This document shows positions 6,223 through 12,478 of a stretch of 12,478 nucleotides of DNA, in pieces (the stretch's first letter is position 1; each line of letters begins with the position of its first letter). Source of the DNA: JAJTZA01 sp041744075 (lineage in GTDB: Bacteria; Verrucomicrobiota; Verrucomicrobiia; Chthoniobacterales; Terrimicrobiaceae); assembly GCA_041744075.1 (NCBI GenBank), contig JBGTLQ010000380.1, positions 1 to 12,478 of the forward strand, given 5' to 3'. Below the pieces are notes generated by a model that searched no databases, was not told the origin of the DNA, and worked only from the letters and a program-made list of their open reading frames with translations. A program made the position numbers and the translations under genes.

Positions 6223-7308
6223 TGACACTGCCTGTTGTGTCAAAACCCTGGCCTTCTGCTGGGCGAGGAGGCAGAGCTCGGCGGCTTTGAAGGCGTGGGT
6301 TTGTGTCATGGCTTTTTCCGTGCGGTTTAGGCAATCCAGGATGAGCTGACCAAAAAACGGGTAACCGACTTTGCCGGCACAGGGAATGCGTTGCTCGCCC
6401 TGACTGTCCACGAGGATGAGCTGATCGCCGCCGTTTTCGGTGGCGACATCTGTGTATTTGCGAAGTTCGATGTAGCCAGTGGTGCCGAGGATGACTGTTC
6501 GACCATCGCCCCATGTGCTGAGGCCTTTGGGGGTGAGCCAGTCGATGCGGAAGTAACCGGAGGCTCCATTGTCGGCAATGAGGCTGCACTCGCCGAAATC
6601 TTCAAGTTCAGGATACTCGGGATTTGCGAAGTTGCCGATAGCGCTGGAAGCAATCGTGGCGTCTTTGGCCCCTGTGTAATAGAGAAATTGCTCACACTGA
6701 TGGCTGCCAATATCGCAGAGAATCCCGCCATATTGTTCGTGGTCGAAAAACCAGCCTGGGCGGGTGGGGGCGCTCAAGCGGTGGGGTCCGGTGCCAAGGG
6801 TTTGAACGACACGCCCGATAAGGCCTTCCTTAATGAGGGTGCCGGCATGCACGGCGCACTCCACGTGCAGCCGTTCACTGAAATACACCATGTATTTTTG
6901 CCCAGTTTCTGCGACCGCGCTTTTTGCTTCCTCCAGCTGAGCGAGAGTGGTGAACGGTGTTTTGTCCGTGAAGTAGTCTTTGCCTGCGCGGAGTACCTTG
7001 CAACCCAGCGGCCCACGAAGGTTGGGGATGGCCGCAGCCGCCACAAGGTGGACAGCAGGGTCATCGAGGATCTGCTCCAAGCTCTTTGCGGCATTGGCGG
7101 ACGGGTGCTTTTGGAGAAGCAGTTCAACTTTGGCGGGATCGGGGTCATAGACCCACTTCAGAGTTCCACCAGCTTCCGCGAGGCCATTGCACTGACCGTG
7201 AATGTGGCCATGATCCAAATGTGTGGCGGCAAACACAAACTCCCCAGGTTTGCAAACGGGGGCCGGTTTTCCCACGGGGGCATATGACATTCCATCAGCA
7301 ACACTCAT
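6214..7308 (-). CDS. Divergent Gfo/Idh/MocA-family oxidoreductase, 364 aa
   Basis: The overall layout is a Gfo/Idh/MocA dehydrogenase: an N-terminal nucleotide-binding half (about 22-140) and a C-terminal substrate-binding half. It departs from the standard in two places. The first strand reads FVFAATHLDHGHIHGQCNGL (25-44) with no GxGxxG. The usual EKP motif is DKTP (115-118), which keeps the lysine. The second-half motif YGGILCDIGSHQCEQFLYYTG (193-213) has D199 and H203 at the usual active-site positions. Cofactor and substrate cannot be read; a changed or tightly bound cofactor site is possible. It is the last gene of the operon, 4 nt after the isomerase. M7 is an alternative start. Its 3' end runs into the vapC remnant, but the C-terminus looks complete. 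Confidence 0.85.
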   Translation of the reverse strand: MSVADGMSYAPVGKPAPVCKPGEFVFAATHLDHGHIHGQCNGLAEAGGTLKWVYDPDPAKVELLLQKHPSANAAKSLEQILDDPAVHLVAAAAIPNLRGPLGCKVLRAGKDYFTDKTPFTTLAQLEEAKSAVAETGQKYMVYFSERLHVECAVHAGTLIKEGLIGRVVQTLGTGPHRLSAPTRPGWFFDHEQYGGILCDIGSHQCEQFLYYTGAKDATIASSAIGNFANPEYPELEDFGECSLIADNGASGYFRIDWLTPKGLSTWGDGRTVILGTTGYIELRKYTDVATENGGDQLILVDSQGEQRIPCAGKVGYPFFGQLILDCLNRTEKAMTQTHAFKAAELCLLAQQKARVLTQQAVSLT

Positions 7309-7312
7309 ATTT

Positions 7313-8083
7313 TTACGAAACGAGGTTTTCTGTCAGGTAGCGGAACGACTGGGCCAAGGAGTCAACCGGATCACCGGGACAGACATCCTGCTCGACGATG
7401 AACCACTCACACCCGGATTTTTCAGCGGCTGGAATAATTTTGGCAAAGTTCAAATTGCCAGCCCCAATCTCACAGTAGTTGGGTTTGTTCTCATCAGTGG
7501 TCATATAGTCCTTGAGATGAATCAGCGGAAGGCGTCCTGCCAGGCGTTCGCACCAATCGACATTGTCGCCACCACCGAATTGCACCCAATAGGTGTCAGG
7601 TTCGCCTTGGACATGCTTCGGGTTGGTCTTTGCAAAGATCCTTTCAAAGATGGTGGTGTCACCCAGTTTTCGGAATTCGTGGTTGTGGTTGTGATAGCAT
7701 AGGACTTGGCCAGCGGCGGCAAGCACGGCACCGGCGGCATCAAGCTTGGCGATCATTTCATCGACTGAGGCCTCGCTGCCGAGGTCCACATTGTTGGGGT
7801 AAGGATACGCGGTGTATTTGCAATTCAGCTTCTGCAAGCGCTCAACGACCTTTTCCGGGTTGCTGAGGATTCCTTCTGAGCCTTCATGGGTGGCGCAACA
7901 AACCAAACCCTCTCCATCAAGGATGGTGTTCAGTTCTTCTTCGGGGATGGGACCCATGCCGCTGACCTGAACGGCGGTGTATCCAACTTCGCGAATGCGG
8001 TGAAGGGTTTTGGCAATGTCAGCGGGCGTTTTGAGGAGATCGCGGCAGGTGTAAAGTTGGGCGGCAATTTGGGTGGTTTTCAT
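7313..8083 (-). CDS. Sugar phosphate isomerase/epimerase-like TIM-barrel protein
   Basis: A 256-aa AP-endonuclease-2/xylose-isomerase-like TIM barrel (the fold of IolE, IolI and many sugar epimerases). It opens TTQIAAQLYTCRDLL; REVGYTAVQVSG lies at 31-42. Further motifs are LCYHNHNHEF at 128-137, EPDTYWVQFGGG at 161-172, LIHLKDY at 187-193 and WFIVEQD at 227-233. E136, D163, H189 and E231 are the likely divalent-metal ligands by family pattern. The reaction could be keto-sugar isomerisation, epimerisation, dehydration or 3-keto-glycoside elimination; the sequence does not decide. No signal peptide, so cytoplasmic. The start overlaps the previous gene by ATGA (8080-8083), and the next gene starts 4 nt after its stop. 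Confidence 0.92.
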   Translation of the reverse strand: MKTTQIAAQLYTCRDLLKTPADIAKTLHRIREVGYTAVQVSGMGPIPEEELNTILDGEGLVCCATHEGSEGILSNPEKVVERLQKLNCKYTAYPYPNNVDLGSEASVDEMIAKLDAAGAVLAAAGQVLCYHNHNHEFRKLGDTTIFERIFAKTNPKHVQGEPDTYWVQFGGGDNVDWCERLAGRLPLIHLKDYMTTDENKPNYCEIGAGNLNFAKIIPAAEKSGCEWFIVEQDVCPGDPVDSLAQSFRYLTENLVS

Positions 8084-9210
8084 AGTGTTTGGGACTGGAG
8101 TTTTTTGAGAAGGCGGGCGTAATGAGGTGCTGACATCGGAAGGTCAACCGTGCGGTCTTCCACGGCAGACATCAAAATCGCGTTGGTCAGTTCCAAGGAA
8201 TGCAAACCATCAGCACCGGGAGCAATGAGGGGCTCATTCTCAAGGATCGCCTTCACAAAATTGCGAAGGATGCCTTCGTGTTGTGGGCCGCGGCCGCCGG
8301 GCAATGGAACTTCAATCTCCCAAACGGGAGGACGATCATATCCGGTTTTGCAGGTGCGGGAAAACAGCGGGGTGGGAATCTCATTTTTTCGGAAGCGAAG
8401 GGATTCGCCATCCAGAATGAGGAGGCCATTGTCGCCTGCGATTTCAAGGCGGTTAATGCCGGGAGCCTCGCCGCTGGTCGTAATAAAGACACCAGAGGCT
8501 CCCTCCTGATATTCCAACATCGCCGTGACTTCATCTTCCACTTCGATGGGATGAAATTTGCCAAAACCACACACGGCCCGAACTTTGGTTGGCATGCCAA
8601 AGATCCATTGAAGGAGGTCCATATTGTGGACGGCCTGGTTGATCAGAACTCCACCCCCCTCCCCCTTCCATGAAGCCCGCCAGGGACTGGATCGATAGTA
8701 AGCATGAGTGCGAAACCAATCAGTGATCGTCCACGTGAAGCGGCGGAGGGTTCCAAGTTCTCCCCCTTGAACAAGTTCACGAACTTTCTGAAAACAGGGA
8801 TCGGTCCGCTGATTAAACATGGCGGCAAACACGCGACCTTTCGAGGCTGCAATGAGTTCCAAAGCTTCCGCCTTGTGAACTGCCAGGGGTTTTTCCATCA
8901 GAACTTCCAACCCCGCTTGAAAAGCTGCTATTCCGAGGTCCGCATGAAATGGGTGCGGCACGGCGATGACCACCGCATCCACACAGCCGGAACGAAACAT
9001 TTTTTTTGCATCATCAAAGCAGGCGGCATCGCCAAATCCTTCCATGCGGTTGGGATCCAGGTCGCAGACGGCGGCCAGTTCCCCGCCAGGAACCCTGCCC
9101 TCCAAAATCGAACGGGCATGAACTCGCCCCATATTTCCGACCCCCACCACGCCCAAACGGGCGACGCGTTTGGCGGAGGCAGGACTTTTTTTGCGGGATC
9201 GAGCGGTCAT
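8080..9210 (-). CDS. Gfo/Idh/MocA-family NAD(P)-dependent oxidoreductase (second tandem copy)
   Basis: A 376-aa canonical family member. The Rossmann start is RLGVVGVGNMGRVHARSI with GVGNMG at 23-28. MEKPLAVHKAEA near 105-116 carries the catalytic-lysine EKP motif. The substrate half includes NQRTDPCFQKVRELVQGGEL (about 133-152) and GEGGGVLINQAVHNMDLLQW (183-202), with the active-site His at 195. A basic 15-residue N-terminal extension precedes the domain; it is not a signal peptide. It is closely similar to the upstream gene (9226-10386) over the whole length, so the two arose by tandem duplication. It starts 15 nt after that gene and overlaps the isomerase gene by 4 nt. Substrate unknown; family members oxidise sugars, inositols or glycosides. 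Confidence 0.94.
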   Translation of the reverse strand: MTARSRKKSPASAKRVARLGVVGVGNMGRVHARSILEGRVPGGELAAVCDLDPNRMEGFGDAACFDDAKKMFRSGCVDAVVIAVPHPFHADLGIAAFQAGLEVLMEKPLAVHKAEALELIAASKGRVFAAMFNQRTDPCFQKVRELVQGGELGTLRRFTWTITDWFRTHAYYRSSPWRASWKGEGGGVLINQAVHNMDLLQWIFGMPTKVRAVCGFGKFHPIEVEDEVTAMLEYQEGASGVFITTSGEAPGINRLEIAGDNGLLILDGESLRFRKNEIPTPLFSRTCKTGYDRPPVWEIEVPLPGGRGPQHEGILRNFVKAILENEPLIAPGADGLHSLELTNAILMSAVEDRTVDLPMSAPHYARLLKKLQSQTL

Positions 9211-9225
9211 GGGGGGCCAGTGAGT

Positions 9226-10386
9226 TCAGAATGACTTTCCAAAATCCGAAGCGGGGGCCGATGTGCGTTTGGTTTTTTTGCGAAACTTCGAGCCCGCAAT
9301 AAGTGCTGCCAAACGGTTTTCGTAGGCTTTGCTGGAAATGGGGAGATCCACGGTTTTTTCCAATAGGGACGAGAACAAAATGGCGTTGCCAAGTTCCACG
9401 GAGTGAATCCCCTCAGGAGCCGGGGCCAACAATTTTTCTCCGCGCAGGATTGCTCCAACAAAGTTTTTGATGATGCCGAGATGTTGCTCTCCTCGGTCAT
9501 TCGGCAGTGGAATTTGCACATTCCAGACAGCAGGTCTTGAGAAGCTTTCCTTTGTTGTGCGGCTGAATTTGGTGGTTTGAATTTCGTTTCGTGTGAATTC
9601 CATTCGGCCATTCTCAAGGACTAACTTTCCTTGCTCAGCGGTCACCTCCAGTCGGTTGGTGCCTGGAGCCTCGCCTGTGGACGTGATGAATACCGCCGTG
9701 GCACCATCCGGGTATTCGAAATAAGCGGTCACATCGTCCTCGACTTCAATGTTGTGGTAACGCCCCAACTGACAGAATCCCCGAACTTTGGAGGGCATCC
9801 CAAAAATCCATTGGTAGAGGTCAAGGTTGTGAGGGCATTGATTCAGGAGCACCCCGCCGCCTTCGCCCGCCCACGTGGCCCGCCATCCGCCCGAGGCATA
9901 ATAGGTCTCGGTGCGAAACCAATCGGTGATAATCCAATTGATTCTGCGGACCTTCCCGAGTTCGCCGCCCTGAACCAATTGCCTAACTTTTTGATAATAG
10001 GGATCCGTGCGCTGATTGAACATCGCCGCAAAAATCTGCTTCCGATTTTGGTGGGCAGCAATCAATCGCTCGCAATCCGCTTTGTGAACGGAAAGGGGTT
10101 TCTCCACAAGCACATGCAACCCGGCCTTGAGGGCTTGGATCCCCAAGGTCGTGTGGGAATAGTGCGGCGTCGCAATTAAGACGGCATCCACCTTGCCCGA
10201 GGCCACCAAACTTTCAAAATCCTCAAAAAACGGGACATCGGGGAACAGCGCGGCCTTGGCTTTGTTAGTGTCGCAAACGGCCGCCAACGCCGCGCCGGGG
10301 GCCTTGCCCTCCAAAATCGTGCGGCAGTGAACGCTGCCCATATTGCCAAGACCTACGATACCTAATCGGACGGAAGATTTTTTCAT
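9226..10386 (-). CDS. Gfo/Idh/MocA-family NAD(P)-dependent oxidoreductase (first gene of operon)
   Basis: A 386-aa canonical member: VRLGIVGLGNMGSVHCRTIL with GLGNMG at 12-17; LVEKPLSVHKAD with EKP at 95-97; NQRTDPYYQKVRQLVQGGEL near 124-143; and GEGGGVLLNQCPHNLDLYQW at 174-193, with H186 and D189 at the usual active-site region. A Lys/Ser-rich tail of about 20 residues follows the domain. The ATG at 10386 is chosen because the Rossmann domain begins six residues later; the frame is open much further upstream, but that extension lies across the divergent regulator gene and is not protein-like. It is first in a four-gene unit and divergent from the LacI regulator across 42 bp, so it is probably repressed by it. 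Confidence 0.94.
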   Translation of the reverse strand: MKKSSVRLGIVGLGNMGSVHCRTILEGKAPGAALAAVCDTNKAKAALFPDVPFFEDFESLVASGKVDAVLIATPHYSHTTLGIQALKAGLHVLVEKPLSVHKADCERLIAAHQNRKQIFAAMFNQRTDPYYQKVRQLVQGGELGKVRRINWIITDWFRTETYYASGGWRATWAGEGGGVLLNQCPHNLDLYQWIFGMPSKVRGFCQLGRYHNIEVEDDVTAYFEYPDGATAVFITSTGEAPGTNRLEVTAEQGKLVLENGRMEFTRNEIQTTKFSRTTKESFSRPAVWNVQIPLPNDRGEQHLGIIKNFVGAILRGEKLLAPAPEGIHSVELGNAILFSSLLEKTVDLPISSKAYENRLAALIAGSKFRKKTKRTSAPASDFGKSF

Positions 10387-10398
10387 TTGCGTGTTTTC

Positions 10399-10424
10399 AA
10401 AGACCCTACACGTGTTAGGCTTTT
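10399..10424. promoter_or_regulatory. Imperfect palindrome, likely LacI-family operator
   Basis: Centred between 10411 and 10412 in the 42-bp gap between the divergent starts. The core ACACGTGT (10408-10415) is a perfect palindrome with the central CG typical of LacI-family operators. Outer matches are CC/GG (10404-10405 with 10418-10419) and AAA/TTT (10399-10401 with 10422-10424): 9 of 13 pairs match. A regulator bound here would cover both promoters, so autoregulation plus control of the operon is expected. Inferred from position and symmetry. Confidence 0.6.
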
Positions 10425-10428
10425 TAGC

Positions 10429-11445
10429 GTGAAAGGTCAACCCCGGATTTCTGTTCGCACCACATCCGCACTGGCTGAGGCTCTCGGGCTGAGCCGGTGG
10501 ACGGTGTCGCGTTCCCTGAACGGAGGAGGCGGGGTCTCTCAGAAAACGGTTCAACGGGTTAAAGAAGCGGCCCGTGAGCATGGATTCCGTCCAAGCACGC
10601 TGGCGAGAGGGTTGCGCGCGGGCCAAACCGATGTGATGGGAGTTTGCCTGCCCGATCCAGAGGCCTATTACCTTGGCGGGAAGCTGGGACATTTGTTGAC
10701 CGCTATTTTTGAGCGGGGGCTGGAGCCGCTGATGCAGGTGACCGACGGAACATCGGCTTCCGAAGAGCGGGCTCTTGGTCGGTTTGCCGCGATGAGGTGT
10801 CCGAGCGTTGTGACCTTTGCATCTCGGCTTGGTGCAAAACATCCGGCTTTTAGGGCGTTGGAGGCCTCAGGAACGAGGGCCATCCACGTGGATCCCATTG
10901 GCACGGTCGCCGGGAAGAATGTGGTCGCCGACCGCGCAGAGGCGATGCTTGTGGCCGTGCGGCATTTGTATGAACGCGGTTACCGGAAGTTTTGTGTGGC
11001 GGGTTTGGATGAGGGCTCTGCGTATGCGGGTCAGCGTCATTTGGGACTGCGCCGCGCCGCCAAGGAGTTGGAGCTGAAGATGGATTTTCTATTTTTGAAC
11101 AGCTCCACGGCGAGCGATGATTTCGAGGCGGGAAAAAAACACGCCGAGGCTTGGCTGAAACTTGGACGTCATCGGCCTCGGGCCATCATTGCCCTTAATG
11201 ACCGTATGGCATTTGCCATGATGTCCACATTGCGGGGTCATGGAATTCTGGCTCCCAAGGACTATGGGATTGTGGGATATGACGCGACGGCGTTGGGATT
11301 ATTCTGCGAGCCTCCGCTCACAACTATTGACCCGCGCCACCAGCTGCTCATCGAGAAAACTGTTGAGCGCCTATGGAGCGAGCAATCAACGGGGCCGAAC
11401 CGTGTCAGAATTTCGCCCATGCTGATCGCACGGGCTTCCACTTGA
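10429..11445 (+). CDS. LacI-family transcriptional regulator
   Basis: About 338 aa from the GTG at 10429. The N-terminal helix-turn-helix reads TTSALAEALGLSRWTVSRSLNG (about 11-32), followed by the hinge-helix region HGFRPSTLARGLRAG (about 51-65). A periplasmic-binding-protein-like effector domain follows: DVMGVCLPDPEAYY, then HLYERGYRKFCVAGL, RAIIALNDRMAFAMM and YGIVGYDATALGLFCEPPLT. These are the usual family landmarks. It probably represses the adjacent operon and its own gene through the palindrome upstream, with release by a sugar or derivative. An in-frame TTG at 10387 would add 14 residues, but the GTG gives the normal length with AGG 9 nt before it. It ends 4 nt from a convergent gene. 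Confidence 0.94.
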   Translation: MKGQPRISVRTTSALAEALGLSRWTVSRSLNGGGGVSQKTVQRVKEAAREHGFRPSTLARGLRAGQTDVMGVCLPDPEAYYLGGKLGHLLTAIFERGLEPLMQVTDGTSASEERALGRFAAMRCPSVVTFASRLGAKHPAFRALEASGTRAIHVDPIGTVAGKNVVADRAEAMLVAVRHLYERGYRKFCVAGLDEGSAYAGQRHLGLRRAAKELELKMDFLFLNSSTASDDFEAGKKHAEAWLKLGRHRPRAIIALNDRMAFAMMSTLRGHGILAPKDYGIVGYDATALGLFCEPPLTTIDPRHQLLIEKTVERLWSEQSTGPNRVRISPMLIARAST

Positions 11446-11449
11446 CCGG

Positions 11450-12076
11450 CTAAGCTTTTTCGTCAGCTGGATCAGACGGGATGGGCTCCTCGGGAGAGTC
11501 GGTTGGAGGATTGAGATGTTTTTCGACTTCTTCGAGAATTTGAGCGGCTCCGATGAACTTATAATCATCGAGGACAAAGCGGGTGGACTTGCCGGGGGCC
11601 GATTCGTAAGCCAGATCGGCAATACCTTTGTTTTCCCAACGTTTTTTGCTCACGGCTTGGACCTTGCTGATTTCGACGGTTCTGCCATCAGGGAGAGTGA
11701 TCACCCCATTGTCCAGCCGGGTGGTTTGAGGGAGGGATCGGAAGTAGTGGAAAAGCACAGCGAAGGCCGCAAGAAGGGTCACGGCTCCTAAAATCAATTG
11801 GGTCTTGAGGTCCCCCTCGGAGTAGATTTTTTTGGGAGTGGAGTCATTCCAAACCCGCTCCTTGCGAACGACCTCCCATGCGGTTTTGAGCTCGGGGGTG
11901 GCCTCCCCTAGTTTTTCGCGAAGTTCAAAATAGATCTCCGCCTTGACATTGTTTCGGGGGTAGGCGACCAGCCCATCAAACAGGAACCAACTTCCCAGGC
12001 CGCCGACGGCAAGGGTGATGATCAGCATGCGCTGTTTCCATTCTTTGCTGATGATGGCGGTTACGGAAGGGCTCAC
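11450..12076 (-). CDS. Two-helix membrane protein, 208 aa, unknown function
   Basis: Not recognised. Two hydrophobic helices are visible: MLIITLAVGGLGSWFLFDGL at about 17-36 and LILGAVTLLAAFAVLFHYF at about 93-111. Between them lies a ~55-residue charged segment. After the second helix comes a small beta-rich domain: DNGVITLPDGRTVEISKVQA, KKRWENKGIADLAYES, then a helix (AAQILEEVEKHL) and a Pro/Glu/Asp-rich tail. With a short N-terminal cytoplasmic segment, the C-terminal domain should be cytoplasmic; its pattern resembles a PH-like membrane protein, but this is a guess. It starts 24 nt after the MauE-like gene on the same strand, so the two are likely co-transcribed. It converges on the LacI regulator gene with only 4 nt between the stops. 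Confidence 0.78.
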   Translation of the reverse strand: MSPSVTAIISKEWKQRMLIITLAVGGLGSWFLFDGLVAYPRNNVKAEIYFELREKLGEATPELKTAWEVVRKERVWNDSTPKKIYSEGDLKTQLILGAVTLLAAFAVLFHYFRSLPQTTRLDNGVITLPDGRTVEISKVQAVSKKRWENKGIADLAYESAPGKSTRFVLDDYKFIGAAQILEEVEKHLNPPTDSPEEPIPSDPADEKA

Positions 12077-12100
12077 AAATGGTTCGGGTTTCGGCGGAAT

Positions 12101-12478
12101 CTAGCCAGAGTGCTTGCGCGAGGCAAGTTTTCCCGCAGAAACAAGCCAGAGAGCCCCAGCAGCGAGTGCGAGGTCCCTGATGATTGCCATCACCATTTTC
12201 CATGCGGAGGGTGCGTCATCTTCTCCAAAACAGGAGCAGGAAACAATGATGCCCTGACTCAGCGCCCAGCCAAGCACACCAATAAAAATCAGGAGAAGCG
12301 CCAGGGCCAGTCCCGCCCCAAGCCGGTGGGTTTGTGGGATCAAAAGCAGCAGCCCAACGAGAACCTCCCCCATGGGAAGCCCGATGGATATGGGAGAGAG
12401 AAGCGCTTCGGGAAGAAAAGTGAAAGGTGCCAACGCGATGAGAAACTGCTCACTGGCCGTCGATTTGATAATTCCTGC
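12101..12478 (-). CDS. MauE/DoxX-like membrane protein, partial (N-terminus beyond the right edge)
   Basis: The frame is open to the window edge with no stop, and the visible part begins mid-protein (AGIIKSTASEQFLIALAPFT), so the start lies outside. Visible are 125 residues with about three membrane helices: PMGEVLVGLLLLIP, AGLALALLLIFIGVLGWAL and IRDLALAAGALWLV. The loop IIVSCSCFGEDDAP carries the CxCFG motif typical of MauE/DoxX-like proteins. MauE is known from methylamine dehydrogenase maturation, and many relatives accompany thioredoxin-like proteins, which suggests a role in extracytoplasmic thiol-disulphide chemistry. That role is inferred from the family. An internal TTG at 12433 could be mistaken for the start. 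The next gene follows after 24 nt. Confidence 0.8.
   Translation of the reverse strand, partial: AGIIKSTASEQFLIALAPFTFLPEALLSPISIGLPMGEVLVGLLLLIPQTHRLGAGLALALLLIFIGVLGWALSQGIIVSCSCFGEDDAPSAWKMVMAIIRDLALAAGALWLVSAGKLASRKHSG

Noticed and set aside
6391..7287. 298-aa plus-strand open frame
   Set aside because: Lies wholly antisense to the Gfo/Idh gene at 6214-7308, which has clear family motifs; the plus-strand product has none.
9631..10179. 182-aa plus-strand open frame
   Set aside because: Antisense to the Gfo/Idh gene at 9226-10386; no independent coding evidence.
10387..10842. 152-codon upstream extension of the first Gfo/Idh gene
   Set aside because: Runs antisense across the LacI regulator and its operator; the Rossmann domain starts right after the ATG at 10386.
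1..12478. CRISPR array, tRNA, rRNA or transposase gene
   Set aside because: No regularly spaced repeats, no tRNA-like cloverleaf and no transposase motifs were noticed on either strand.

Overview
The window looks like a chromosome segment of a mid-GC Gram-negative bacterium, most likely Verrucomicrobiota. The evidence is the mix of families (several Gfo/Idh/MocA oxidoreductases with an AP-endonuclease-2-type sugar isomerase, a LacI-family regulator, RecF, DUF433/DUF5615 and VapB-type toxin-antitoxin genes, a MauE/DoxX-like membrane protein), the mostly weak Shine-Dalgarno sequences, and a GC-rich inverted repeat of a kind I associate with that phylum. This assignment is inference; the window has no rRNA or tRNA.

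Layout. Positions 1-1,700 are visibly AT-richer than the rest. They hold a stretch that resembles decayed coding sequence (1-372) and two minus-strand genes of unknown function (373-942, 1008-1658). Positions 1,687-3,837 carry a tightly packed plus-strand set of four unrecognised genes: three single-pass membrane proteins and one small zinc-ribbon protein. Two of the three junctions are 4-base ATGA overlaps.

Positions 3,880-6,222 hold, from left to right: a complete DUF433/DUF5615 toxin-antitoxin pair (minus), a 28-bp-arm inverted repeat, recF (minus), and a VapB/AbrB-type antitoxin (plus) with a compact promoter/operator. The partner vapC of that antitoxin is cut off after 13 codons.

Positions 6,214-11,445 form a sugar-oxidation locus. 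A minus-strand operon of four genes (Gfo/Idh, Gfo/Idh, sugar isomerase/epimerase, divergent Gfo/Idh; spacing 15 nt, -4 nt and 4 nt) is divergent from a LacI-family regulator. The 42-bp gap between them contains an imperfect palindrome centred on ACACGTGT. The likely logic is oxidation of a sugar, cyclitol or glycoside by NAD(P)-dependent dehydrogenases plus a TIM-barrel isomerase/epimerase/lyase, repressed by the LacI protein until a substrate-derived effector appears. The substrate cannot be read from the sequence.

Positions 11,450-12,478 contain a two-gene minus-strand unit: a MauE-like membrane protein that runs off the right edge, and a two-helix membrane protein of unknown function.
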